NCBI GenBank assembly: GCA_017849435.1
Contig: JAFIGY010000006.1
Span: forward strand, 1-64,000
Source of the DNA: Chitinophaga niabensis
GTDB lineage: Bacteria > Bacteroidota > Bacteroidia > Chitinophagales > Chitinophagaceae
DNA: 64,000 nt
Direction of reading: 5' to 3'
Every line of letters starts with the position of its first letter. The stretch's first letter is position 1. This document shows positions 52,194-62,200 of the stretch, piece by piece. Both the position numbers and the translations under genes were made by a program. Under the pieces are notes generated by a model. The model was not told where the DNA came from. It did no database searches and saw nothing but the letters and a program-made list of their open reading frames with translations.

Positions 52194-52586
52194 ATGAAGA
52201 CGAATCGAAAAGAACATCAGGCAGAACCGACCCGTTCTGAACTGGAGATACTACAGGTATTGTGGCAACATGGACCTTCCACCGTCAGAACCGTGAACGA
52301 TATGCTGAACGAACAGAAACGGGAAGTGCAATATACTTCCACCCTCAAGCTGATGCAGATTATGGTGGACAAAGGATTGCTGAGTCGGGATGAAAGCCAG
52401 ATGAAGCATGTCTACACCGCCGCCATCGAAGAACAGGCCACCAAAGGGCGCCTGCTGGATCGCTTTGTGGATACGCTCTATGGTGGCTCTGCTACCAGCC
52501 TGATGCAACAGTTGCTCGGCAATAAAAAAACATCGAAAAAGGAGCTGGACGCTATCCGGGAACTCCTGAAGAAAATGGACAAATAA
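52194..52586 (+). CDS. BlaI/MecI/CopY family repressor
   Basis: A 130-residue winged-helix repressor. EPTRSELEILQVLWQHGPST opens the winged helix, VQYTSTLKLMQIMVDKGLL is the recognition part, and LLDRFVDTLYGGSATSLMQQ forms the dimer domain; in this family the regulator is inactivated by cleavage or release when the partner BlaR1 senses a signal. The partner gene begins 9 nt downstream. Confidence 0.95.
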   Translation: MKTNRKEHQAEPTRSELEILQVLWQHGPSTVRTVNDMLNEQKREVQYTSTLKLMQIMVDKGLLSRDESQMKHVYTAAIEEQATKGRLLDRFVDTLYGGSATSLMQQLLGNKKTSKKELDAIRELLKKMDK

Positions 52587-52595
52587 ACCTACGTT

Positions 52596-54323
52596 ATGCT
52601 TTCCGCCTCCTGGATCCCGAACGAAACTTTGCAGGCCGTTTCCAGAACGTTCCTGCATTCACTTTGGCAAGGCACACTGGCAGCGGCACTCGCCGGGATC
52701 ATCCTGCTGGTTACCCGCCGTTCTCCGGCAAGGGTAAGGTACAATCTGTTGGGAGCGATCCTGTTGCTAAGCCTCCTCACCACTACGCTCACTTTCTTCC
52801 ACGAAACGCACCAGCCCCCGCAATCCACCCCTCCCGTGATATCTGCTGACCATCTCTTCACAGCGAACCTCCCCACCCCTCCGCCCCCTTCCACCCCCAT
52901 CGGTGAAGCCATCCTCGGATATTTCAGCGCTCACGCCCCGGTGATCATGCTGATATGGGCGGTTATCTTCTGTTTGAAATGTATCCGGCTGGTCTACGGC
53001 TTCCGCCAGATCTATCGCATCCGCCGGCACAAGATATACGAACCCGCTCCCGAATGGAAGCTGCGTACACGGCAGCTTGCGCAGACACTGGGGATCCGGA
53101 AGCAGGTTCAACTACTGGAATCAGGGATGCTGCGCATACCTTCTACTATCGGATTCTTTAAACCCTGCATATTCATACCGCTGGGCCTGCTCACCAGCCT
53201 GCCTGCAGATCAGGTGGAAACGATCCTTCTGCATGAACTGGCGCATATCCGCCGGAAAGATTACCTGACGAATATCCTCCAAAGCTTTACGGAAACGGTC
53301 TTCTTCTTCAACCCTGCCCTGCTATGGATATCAGCAAGACTGCGGGAAGAACGGGAAGCCTGCTGCGACGATATCGTGATGGCCCATGCGCCGCAAAAAG
53401 GAAGCTATCTGCACGCCCTCGTGTCTTTCACAGAGCAATACACCCGCAAAGCGCAACTGGGCATGGCACTCGGCAATAAAAAGAATGATCTCCTCCACCG
53501 CGTAAAACGAATGCTGACCATGGAGAACAAAAAGCTGAGCAGAATAGAAAAGATGATCCTGACACTGGGACTCGTGACGATCCTCGCATGTGCTCTCCTG
53601 CCGGAACAAAAAGTGACAGCGGCGCCGGGGAATAATGAATATACCGTGCTGATCCCTGCAGCAAAGCCGGAGAAGCCCGGAAGCGACACCATTATCCCGC
53701 AGGTAAAAAAAATGAGGCCCCTAAAGGATACCATGCTGTCTTATAAAATGAACCACGAGCCCCGGGCCACGCTGCAGAAACAGTATCCTTTAAAAGACAC
53801 CATACGATCCTCCAAGTGGAGTCCGGCAACAAAAGCCACCTTCGCTACGAAAGACTCCCTGTACAAATTAAAACAGCTGCACCCCTTAAAAGACACGCTG
53901 GTCTCAACCTCTCTTCAGCAATTGAGGCAGCAGTTGTTTGCGGCGAAGTCTGCCCTGAAGAAGGATTTCGTCAAGATCAAACCAGGTGCCTTTGAACTGC
54001 AATTGAAAAAAGGACAATGGCGGCTAAGGGATTCCATCTGGCTGCAGAAGGCGGAACAAAGAAAGCTGAGAGACTCCATCAGGCTGCAATTCAACAAAAA
54101 GTTCCAGGAAGAGCTCCTCGAAAAGAAAGAACAATGGCGGTTAAGGGACTCCTCCATCAGACTGCGAATGACGGAACTCCGGAAGCAGAGAGACTCTATC
54201 AGGGTTCAACTCAACGAAAAGTTCCGGGAAAAAAAACACGAAAAGATTGTCGTGCACCCGCAGAAGTTCAACTTCGACTTCAGGTACAACTCGCCCGCGG
54301 GGAAAAAAATTGACGCGAGATAG
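52596..54323 (+). CDS. BlaR1-like M56 metallopeptidase with a repetitive tail
   Basis: A 575-residue membrane sensor. Four membrane helices in residues 1-290 enclose the M56 zinc protease domain with HELAHIRRKDYLTNILQ (HExxH, about residue 209) and EREACCDDIV. A fourth helix near residue 320 (MILTLGLVTILACALLP) leads outside. Instead of a beta-lactam-binding domain, the last 230 residues are a charged repetitive region: LKDT segments (RPLKDTMLSY, YPLKDTIRSS, HPLKDTLVST) and then RDSI repeats (QWRLRDSIWL, QRKLRDSIRL, KQRDSIRVQL), likely a coiled coil in the periplasm. The signal sensed is unknown. Confidence 0.9.
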   Translation: MLSASWIPNETLQAVSRTFLHSLWQGTLAAALAGIILLVTRRSPARVRYNLLGAILLLSLLTTTLTFFHETHQPPQSTPPVISADHLFTANLPTPPPPSTPIGEAILGYFSAHAPVIMLIWAVIFCLKCIRLVYGFRQIYRIRRHKIYEPAPEWKLRTRQLAQTLGIRKQVQLLESGMLRIPSTIGFFKPCIFIPLGLLTSLPADQVETILLHELAHIRRKDYLTNILQSFTETVFFFNPALLWISARLREEREACCDDIVMAHAPQKGSYLHALVSFTEQYTRKAQLGMALGNKKNDLLHRVKRMLTMENKKLSRIEKMILTLGLVTILACALLPEQKVTAAPGNNEYTVLIPAAKPEKPGSDTIIPQVKKMRPLKDTMLSYKMNHEPRATLQKQYPLKDTIRSSKWSPATKATFATKDSLYKLKQLHPLKDTLVSTSLQQLRQQLFAAKSALKKDFVKIKPGAFELQLKKGQWRLRDSIWLQKAEQRKLRDSIRLQFNKKFQEELLEKKEQWRLRDSSIRLRMTELRKQRDSIRVQLNEKFREKKHEKIVVHPQKFNFDFRYNSPAGKKIDAR

Positions 54324-54384
54324 CTTTATTCCGCGTCACCAGATTGTTTGGACCCCTGATAATTGCTATCTATTTATAAATAAC

Positions 54385-54413
54385 AAAGGTTGCCGGTATC
54401 AGCAACCTTTTCT
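54385..54413. terminator. Bidirectional terminator
   Basis: AAAGGTTGC (54385-54393) pairs with GCAACCTTT (54402-54410) with an 8-nt loop and A/T runs on both sides, between the convergent blaR1 and SIS genes. Confidence 0.8.
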
Positions 54414-54415
54414 GT

Positions 54416-55177
54416 TTATACTCCGGCGATGCGTTCTTTATATGCCGCCAGCGCATCTTCCAGCCGTTGACGGGCGGTATCGTCTCCGGGAACGTTGTGG
54501 GAAGGATGGATATGTAGTTTAACCCCCTTGTCCGCCAATATCTCCGCAACGGTAGTGACAGTCATCCAAACACAGGTAATAAAAGCCATCGTGGAAACAG
54601 GACCGATCTTATCCTGGTGATTTTTCAGGGGCACGGAAGCGTCTCCGATCGGTGCGCAGGAATCCACTACGATGTCTGCCACTTCAAAGATCGTTTTACC
54701 GCTGGAGTGGCGGGTTTGCTTACCTTTCGCTTCCGCTGCGGAACCGTATGCGATCACTTTCATGCCGCGCTTCTTTGCCTCCAGTGCAATATCGATGTTC
54801 ACATTATTGATCCCGGAATGCGAGAAAAGCCACATCGTATCCCGCTTGTCAAAATTATATCCCTTCATGATCTCCACGCCGTATCCTTCCACTCTTTCCA
54901 GGAATACGAACTGATGCACGCCCATTTCGCCGGTAATGCGCGTGAAGAAAGTGAGCGGCAGTTCGATCATCGGGTGAAACCCTACAAATCCTCCGATGCG
55001 CGGATACATTTCTTCAATGGGAATGGTGGCATGTCCGCAACCGAAGGTATGTACCCAGCGGCCGCACGCAATGCTTTCCGCCATTACTTCCGCCGCCTTA
55101 CGGATATTGTCCGTCTGCGTATCCTCGATCTTTGCCATAACGTCCCTGGCATTGGCGAGCCATTGTTTTGCAAGCAT
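54416..55177 (-). CDS. SIS-domain sugar isomerase-like protein
   Basis: A 253-residue phosphosugar-binding protein. The N-terminal NARDVMAKIEDTQTDNIRKA and VHTFGCGHATIPIEEMYPRI, then WLFSHSGINNVNIDIALEAK give the SIS fold: the GCGH and SHSGINN loops hold the sugar phosphate. The family is poorly characterised; the name sugar isomerase is by fold. It follows the MFS gene after 12 nt and the ROK kinase further up, so it probably handles the phosphorylated product of that kinase. Confidence 0.85.
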   Translation of the reverse strand: MLAKQWLANARDVMAKIEDTQTDNIRKAAEVMAESIACGRWVHTFGCGHATIPIEEMYPRIGGFVGFHPMIELPLTFFTRITGEMGVHQFVFLERVEGYGVEIMKGYNFDKRDTMWLFSHSGINNVNIDIALEAKKRGMKVIAYGSAAEAKGKQTRHSSGKTIFEVADIVVDSCAPIGDASVPLKNHQDKIGPVSTMAFITCVWMTVTTVAEILADKGVKLHIHPSHNVPGDDTARQRLEDALAAYKERIAGV

Positions 55178-55189
55178 ATGATTGATTTT

Positions 55190-56344
55190 TTATTTCAGTC
55201 TTCTGACGATGCTGCTGCACAGGATGAGCATAACCAGCCATTCGGCAACCGCCACGGTGGTAAGATGCTGCACACCATAATGCTGCACTACCAAACCCAT
55301 CATGTAGTTCACCAGCATATTCCCGGTAAGGGCGATGACCAGCACAAAACTGAATGCAGTACCGGATTGCGCCGCATAACGCTCTCCCACAAAACCCAGC
55401 ATGATAGGAAACCCTCCCGCCAGGCCCGCTCCCAACAGGATCAATCCCGCGGCCGACCAGGGAAAGGAAGATCCGGTCTGCAACAACACGATACCCGCAG
55501 GCATAAGCAGCAGCGAGATCAGGAGCATGTGTTGCGGAGAGATATTCCGGAAGATGCTGCCCGTTAGCAGCCGCATGACGGTAAGACCGGCCACATACAG
55601 GGAAAGGGCGTACAACGCCGTACTTTCTTCCATATGCCCCCCTGCCGTAAGATAGGTGGTGGTCCAGTTATTAATGATCGCCTCAAAACTGCTCTGGCAG
55701 AAGAGGAAAAAACCGATCAATACCAGCGTGACGTCTGCGAACATCCTGCCACTATGCGCAAGCGGAAATCCCTGCTGCTGCTTGGCCGGCGGGAAGCGGA
55801 TGAGCGAATACATCAGGGCCATCACCAATGTAAGCCAGCCTACCGCGGAAACGATCTCATTCCAGGGATAATGATCCTTCAATGCCCCCAACACCTGCGG
55901 CATCCCTAAAGCGCCGATGCCGAAGGATACACCCAGCAGACTTAGCGATGCCCCTTTCCCGCGTGTGCTGATATCCGCCACTACCGCATTGGTGGCGCCA
56001 TTGATAACGCCCCCCGACAATCCGAAAATAAAGATGCACAACTTCAACAGCCCGATGGACGATGCATGCGCAATACCCTGAAAACCGGCGCACAAACCGA
56101 GGCACGACAGTATCAGCAATAATTTATAACCATACCGGTCAGAAATAGGGCCAAAGAAAAGAGAGCCGATCAGAATACCGATGGGCATAATAGAGAAGAG
56201 CGTTCCGGCGGACACGCCGTCCAGCGTGAATTTCAGCCGAAGATCCAGCACCACTGCGCCCAGTGTGATCAAAGTAATGCCAAACAAAAGCAGGCCAAAG
56301 CAGGCCGACCAGAACACCAATTGCTTATTGTACATATCAGTCAA
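55190..56344 (-). CDS. MFS transporter, probable sugar permease
   Basis: A 384-residue inner-membrane protein with 12 helices. GPISDRYGYKLLLILSCLGL is motif A, GLSGGVINGATNAVVADIST the helix 5 region typical of sugar/fucose-type MFS, and GAGLAGGFPIMLGFVGERYA comes in the second half. Between ROK kinase (3 nt) and SIS gene (12 nt) it almost certainly brings in the sugar that those enzymes use. The ATG at 56335 (M4) is an alternative start. Confidence 0.9.
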   Translation of the reverse strand: MTDMYNKQLVFWSACFGLLLFGITLITLGAVVLDLRLKFTLDGVSAGTLFSIMPIGILIGSLFFGPISDRYGYKLLLILSCLGLCAGFQGIAHASSIGLLKLCIFIFGLSGGVINGATNAVVADISTRGKGASLSLLGVSFGIGALGMPQVLGALKDHYPWNEIVSAVGWLTLVMALMYSLIRFPPAKQQQGFPLAHSGRMFADVTLVLIGFFLFCQSSFEAIINNWTTTYLTAGGHMEESTALYALSLYVAGLTVMRLLTGSIFRNISPQHMLLISLLLMPAGIVLLQTGSSFPWSAAGLILLGAGLAGGFPIMLGFVGERYAAQSGTAFSFVLVIALTGNMLVNYMMGLVVQHYGVQHLTTVAVAEWLVMLILCSSIVRRLK

Positions 56345-56347
56345 CAG

Positions 56348-57283
56348 TTATGCATGAAACCGGCGCTGCAGCGCCAGATAAGCCGCACCATACAAACCGG
56401 CATCGTTCCCCAGCCCGGACGCGGACAACTTCACCTGCCGCATGCTGATCGGCTGCGCCCATTGCGCCGCCTCCGCAGCAATGTCCGGGAGGAACCGGGT
56501 TGCAGGACCAAAAACGCCGCCACCAAATATAATTCTATCCGGATTAAAAAGGCTGACCAGATTGGCCGTAGCCATACCCCAGAGTTCAATACACTGCCGT
56601 ATAACTTTAACGGCTATACGATCATTCCTGCTATAGGCTTCCAACACATCAGCTGCATTCACGGTGGACTTTTTCAATTCGCCGTCATAATCTGCATCTG
56701 CGGAAAGCAGCTGCAAAGCCACTTTCGCCATACCTTCTCCGGAAGCCTGGCTTTCAAAGCAACCGCTGCTGATGTAAGACGACTGAAAAGGCCGGTCCAG
56801 CGCCAGCCATCCGATAGCCCCGCCAATATCCGCTGCGCCGCGGATGAGGTGGCCGCCGGACAGGATGCCCGCACCGATACCGGTTCCCACCGACAGGTAA
56901 ACCGCATCTTCGCATCCCTGCGCGTTACCCTGCCAGGTTTCCCCGAGGATATAACAGGAACGGTCACTTTCAATATGAATGGGTATCTCACCCGCTACAG
57001 CACGAACCTCCTCCAATAAAGGATAATCTTCCCAGCCGGGAATATTCGGTGCCCAAACCGTACCATGCTGCCGGCGACTGATCCCGGGAACGGCAATACC
57101 AATGGTCTCGATCTTTTCCGTTCCTTCCAGCACCTGCCGGACGGCATCCGAGATCATTGCGCCCACCGCTTTGCCGGTACGTTTTTCCAGCAGATGTGTG
57201 GCTCTTTGCATAACGTGGCCATCCTTTGTAAAGACTGCCGCTGCCATTTTAGTACCTCCCAGGTCTATTGCCAATACAGCCAT
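56348..57283 (-). CDS. ROK family sugar kinase
   Basis: A 311-residue cytoplasmic kinase. The ATG at 57283 is preferred because MAVLAIDLGGTKMAAAVF is the normal ROK start. SVGTGIGAGILSGGHLIRGA is the ROK signature; GAIGWLALDRPFQSSYISSG replaces the usual zinc-binding CGxxGC cluster, since the region has only one Cys (GCFESQASG). ROK proteins without it are often glucokinase or N-acetylhexosamine kinases. First gene of a kinase-permease-isomerase operon downstream of the PUL. Confidence 0.9.
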   Translation of the reverse strand: MAVLAIDLGGTKMAAAVFTKDGHVMQRATHLLEKRTGKAVGAMISDAVRQVLEGTEKIETIGIAVPGISRRQHGTVWAPNIPGWEDYPLLEEVRAVAGEIPIHIESDRSCYILGETWQGNAQGCEDAVYLSVGTGIGAGILSGGHLIRGAADIGGAIGWLALDRPFQSSYISSGCFESQASGEGMAKVALQLLSADADYDGELKKSTVNAADVLEAYSRNDRIAVKVIRQCIELWGMATANLVSLFNPDRIIFGGGVFGPATRFLPDIAAEAAQWAQPISMRQVKLSASGLGNDAGLYGAAYLALQRRFHA

Positions 57284-57350
57284 GATGTGTAGATTGGGTC
57301 TATATGGGTAGACAATCATCCGATCCCGGGCCGTTACTTCGGGCGGGAAA

Positions 57351-57379
57351 TAAAAAAACCGTCCCGGGGAACGGGACGG
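57351..57379 (-). terminator. Terminator of the susC-susD unit
   Basis: CCGTCCCG (57359-57366) pairs with CGGGACGG (57372-57379); the minus strand has a T run after the stem. It divides the SusD gene from the ROK operon. Confidence 0.85.
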
Positions 57380-57403
57380 CTGCAGTTTCCGCTTATACAG
57401 GGA

Positions 57404-59227
57404 CTAATAGCCGGGTGACTGAACAAGTTTTTTGTTCCTGTCCATTTCACTTTGCGGCACCGGATAGAAATAATATTTGTTATCCCACGCTGCCCGCGTA
57501 AATGACACGATGCGCTTGTGGAATGCGGGATCGGAAAGAGAAGTGCCCTCTTCGATGTTCATGCCATGAAATTCTCCGCCCTGGTGGGATTCCGGAAGGT
57601 CGGCGATCTTCCAGCGCCGTACATCCCAGAAACGATGCCCTTCATACATCAGCTCTATCTGTCTTTCCGCCCGGATATGTTTCCGGATCTCATCCTGCGA
57701 ACCACCGAGTACAGGCGGGAGTCCGCCGCGGTCGCGGATGAGGTTGAGATAAGTGAGAACGTCCGGGTGACCGGGGTTGTATTCATTCAGTGCTTCCGCG
57801 TAGTTGAGGTAGATCTCACCGAGGCGGATCATCATTGCGGGGCGGCTTACATACTTGCCATTCCTGAAATCCGTATTGGGATGCACGTTCTTACGTGCTG
57901 TATAACCCGTGCTGGGCCAATCCCTCGGTGCGCCTTTCTTACCGGAATTACCCGTGAAATAGAATTCTACCCGCGTCTTGCCTGCTTCCGGCACTACGGG
58001 GATCGTTGCGCCATTGAATGTCACATCTACATAAAACCGCGCTTCGCGGCCAACATACATATTATTGGTACCAGCCACGTAGAAATTACTGCCTGTTGCC
58101 GTATAGCCTGTTTCCGTATAGCCGCTTGTGTTATCCGTAATACGTTTGCCATTGGCCATGCGGAACACATCCACCATTTCCTGTGTGAGCGCAATACCAT
58201 TCCAGGCATTCCCGTTGGAACAGCGGGGAGATACATGTCGTTCCCACTGACTGTTATTGGAAGATGACCTGATCCAGATGCCTTCCTTCGGATAGCCATC
58301 AAAGAAAAGATTGCGACAGGAAAGGAAAGCTGCCTGGAACGGATCGGCATTCACTACCCTGAACAGTTGGAAGCGGTTTGTGTTGATCACCGCCAATGCA
58401 GCATCTGCAGCTTTCTTCCAGCGCTCTTTGTCGTAAGTCTGATTGATCAACGCCTTGCCATCCGGGTTCTTGAAGCTGGCGAGGTCTGTATTCCCGTTGT
58501 ACAACGGGCTGGCATGAAAGAGCAGCACCTGTGATTTTACAGCAAGGATCACGGCCTTGTTGATACGGCCGGTTTGTGAGTTGTCCACCTCCGCCGGGTT
58601 ACCGGGGTTCATGTGCTGCTCGGGCACATCGATATAGGCTTTGTCCATCTCAGACAGTACGAAATCCACGCACTCGTCCCAGGTATTCCTCGGTATCTGA
58701 AAATCCGCACTGGCGTCTTTCGGCACATCTCCGATGATCACCACTGGACCGTACAATTTCATCATCAGCCAGTAATAGTAAGCCCTCAGGAAGCGTGCTT
58801 CTGCTTTGTATTGCTTCAGCAACTGTACACCGTTGGGTTGATCCTGTATCTCTTTGTTCTGATCAGCGTTTTGCAGGAAAACACCGCAAAGCCGGATCGT
58901 TTGATAGTATGGATTCCAGAGGTTGGGGCTCGCATTGTCAGAAGTAATGGCGCCGGAGTTGATGCCCGGTCTTACCCATGCATAATCCACCTCATCGCAC
59001 ATACCACTCCAGGAGTTATTATAAGGCTGATCCCACATGTCGGGCACAGAGCTGTAGCAACGGGCCAGCCATTGCTCGGTCATGGATTTATTGGTGAATA
59101 TATCTTTCAGCGTGGTGATGTTATCCGGCACCGTGTTCAGGAATCCTTTTTTGCATCCTGTTACAAGCAGTATGCATAGCAGGGCCAGCGCCGCAATTCT
59201 TTTGTGAAATATCTTGATCATGATCAT
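57404..59227 (-). CDS. SusD/RagB family lipoprotein (second PUL)
   Basis: A 607-residue lipoprotein with lipobox LVTGC (about Cys 25) and the family pattern: SMTEQWLARCYSSVPDMWDQ, KAEARFLRAYYYWLMMKLYG (TPR 1), and RAERQIELMYEGHRFWDVRR near the C-terminus. Longer than the SusD of the sialoglycan locus (487), as in the larger clade of SusD-like proteins. Follows SusC after 6 nt. Glycan ligand unknown. Confidence 0.95.
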   Translation of the reverse strand: MIMIKIFHKRIAALALLCILLVTGCKKGFLNTVPDNITTLKDIFTNKSMTEQWLARCYSSVPDMWDQPYNNSWSGMCDEVDYAWVRPGINSGAITSDNASPNLWNPYYQTIRLCGVFLQNADQNKEIQDQPNGVQLLKQYKAEARFLRAYYYWLMMKLYGPVVIIGDVPKDASADFQIPRNTWDECVDFVLSEMDKAYIDVPEQHMNPGNPAEVDNSQTGRINKAVILAVKSQVLLFHASPLYNGNTDLASFKNPDGKALINQTYDKERWKKAADAALAVINTNRFQLFRVVNADPFQAAFLSCRNLFFDGYPKEGIWIRSSSNNSQWERHVSPRCSNGNAWNGIALTQEMVDVFRMANGKRITDNTSGYTETGYTATGSNFYVAGTNNMYVGREARFYVDVTFNGATIPVVPEAGKTRVEFYFTGNSGKKGAPRDWPSTGYTARKNVHPNTDFRNGKYVSRPAMMIRLGEIYLNYAEALNEYNPGHPDVLTYLNLIRDRGGLPPVLGGSQDEIRKHIRAERQIELMYEGHRFWDVRRWKIADLPESHQGGEFHGMNIEEGTSLSDPAFHKRIVSFTRAAWDNKYYFYPVPQSEMDRNKKLVQSPGY

Positions 59228-59233
59228 ACTGTT

Positions 59234-62200
59234 TTAAAGGAAGTTTGCACGAATACCGAAATTGAATACGGATAACTGTGGATAGCGGATCCCTCGCCCG
59301 TCGGACACCTCAGGGTCCCATATCTTCCAGGGCGAGAACGTAAGCAGATTGGTGGTCTGCAGATAGATCCGCATACTCTTCACACCGTAACGCTTCAGCT
59401 TTTCAACCCCGAAGTTGTATCCGATCATCAGTTCTTTCAGACGGATATAATCCGCACGTTTCACCCACCAGGTGCTCGCGAGGTAATTGGTGGTATTGTC
59501 CTGCCGGGTTGACATACGTGGATAAAAAGGCCGTGGATTGGTATTATCGGGCGTCCACCTGTCGGTTGCCTGCGTGTAGAGGTTGCCGATGGTTGGGCCT
59601 TCAAAGAACGGATTGGTGGAATGGCCTCCGCTGTAAAGGAAATCTACGAGGGCGGCTCCCTGCCAGAACATGAAAATATCGAAACGGCGCAGGCCTGCAC
59701 TGAGATTGATCCCATACAGGATGCGGGGGACGTCTCCGTAACCGATCGCCTGCTGATCCACGCTGGTGATCTGCCCGTCCCCATTCAGGTCTTTGTACTT
59801 GATATCGCCCGGCCGAACATCTCCCGGTTGCTTGGGAGAGCGCATAATCTCCGTGGAGTCTTTGAACAGACCTTCCGCTATATATCCAAAACGCTGGTTA
59901 ATGGTATGACCTGTGCGGTTCAGCCAGGGATATTGCCAGGCCGGCAGGTTATCCTGCACATTCATGTTCTTGTTGTAGTTGAAATTCCCCCTGAAGCCAA
60001 CGTAATAGCTTTTGTTGAAAGTATGGGTGTATTCCAGTGTAAGGTCTATCCCCTTGTTGGAAGTGATGCCGATGTTGCCGTATGGAAGGTAATCCGCGGT
60101 AAAACCGGAAGCGTACGGTACATTCAACTGACGGAGCAGGATGCCTGTACGTCTTTCGGTGAACACATCAGCAATCAGGGACAGCTTGTTATCCAGCACT
60201 TTGATCTCTATACCCAGGTTCTGACGCCGGCCGGTTTCCCAGCTTACATCAGAGCCCACCTGCCCTTCTTCATAACCGTTGAAGCTTACCGTGCTGCCCG
60301 GGATACCGAAATTATATCCACTACCCGTCTTGATCCTGGTCAGGAAAAGGAAGCGGCTGCCGGTATTGCTGTTACCCGTCAAACCGATCGTATAGCGGAA
60401 TTTCAGGTAATTGATCGCGCCTTTGTAGCGCTCAAAGAACTTTTCATTGGATACTACCCAACCCGCGCCGAAAGAGGGAAAGAAACCATACCTCTTCTCA
60501 GGTGTGAAGTTCTCTGAGCCGGTATAACCAAAGTTCACTTCCGCGAAATATCTATTATTGTAACCGTATGTACCGCGACCACTTATACCGCGCAACCGGA
60601 AAGGAATAGAACTCTCCAGGTCCGTTGCATCGCCGTTGATGTAATCGGACTGGTTAAAGAGTAATAAACCGGATACGTCGTGCTTACCAAAAGTGTTGGA
60701 ATAATTGAGCGCTGTTTCCGTATAAAATTTCCGGTTACCGCCTCTTGCACCTTCATATCCCAGTACATTGGAACCCGGATCCACGATCCGCATGTTCAGT
60801 GAACCGTCAGGATTGCGGCCGTCGGCAAAGTACGTTTGTACACCCCGTTTTCTGTTCAGGTTGTTCCAGCTGTAGCTGTCGAACGCGAACATGGAGGTAA
60901 ATGATAACCCCTTGAATACAAAGTCAAGGTTCTGCCGTACCCGGATATTGGAACGCACGGTATTCCGGTACTCCGTAGCGTAACCGCTCTGTGTAAGGTC
61001 GCGGTAAGGACTCGGATAGCTTCCATTGGGTATTTTGGGCCAGAGGCCATTGGAATATTGCGGCGGAATAATATGCGGCGGTACCTGGGAGGCAAGGTTG
61101 AACAATGATGTTGTGCCAATACCGGGATAGTTACTGTTGATGATGAACCCGTTCACTCCCAACTCCAGCTTGGTAGTTTTGGTGATATTGGCGTCCACAT
61201 TTGTTGTAAATGTAAAACGATCCAGGCGGATGGAAGAATTGTAAGATTGTATCTTGTCCCGTTTCAACATCCCCACTTCGGAATAATACCCTGCACTTAC
61301 GTAGTAGGTTGCATTTTCAGAGCCTCCGCGCACGTTCATCAGCGCCTTGCGGTTAGAGCCCCATTCATTGAAAAGTGTTTTGAACCAGTCCACATTCGGA
61401 TAAAGGTCCGGATCTTCACCTGTCGTATGTTTAACGATCTCATCTTCGGAATACTGCGGCGTTCTCCCGCGCATGGTCAATCCTTCATTGTATAAACGCA
61501 TAAAAGTAGGGGCATCCACATACTTCGGCAGTTGTGTAAATCGGGTGAATGCCTGGTTTACTTCCGCGTTGATATTGGGCTTTCCTACCTTTCCCGCTTT
61601 TGTGTTGATGATAATCACACCGTTTGCACCGCGGGTACCATATACGGCGGTGGCGGATGCATCTTTCAGGATCGTGAAAGTTTCAATATCCTCCGGATCG
61701 ATATCGGTGATGGTACGATCCGGTACGCCATCCACGATCATCAGCGGGCCTTGCGGGCTGGAATTAAATGTAGAAATACCACGTATGTAGATATCCGAAC
61801 CATCATACCCTGGTTCACCGCTTTTCTGTATCGAAACGATACCGGCCAGTCGCCCGCCCAATGCATTGGTCAGACTTCTGGAGGGAAGCTTCAGCTCTGA
61901 TGGCCGAACGGTGGATTGTGCACCAACAAGGCTTACTTTCTTTTGCGCACCGAAGCCTACCACCACCACTTCATTCAATCCTCCCTCCTTTGCTTCCATC
62001 ACCACGTTCAGGTCCACCCGGTTCCTGACGCTGAGATGTTGCGTTTCATATCCGATAAAGGAAAATTCCAGTGAATCCGTGGGTTCCACTTCCAGCGCAT
62101 AAAAGCCTTCCGCATTGGTAGTAGTCCCGTTCTGTGTACCCAACACTCTTACCGTAACACCGATGATCACGCCACCCAGCTTATCCCTCACCGTACCGGA

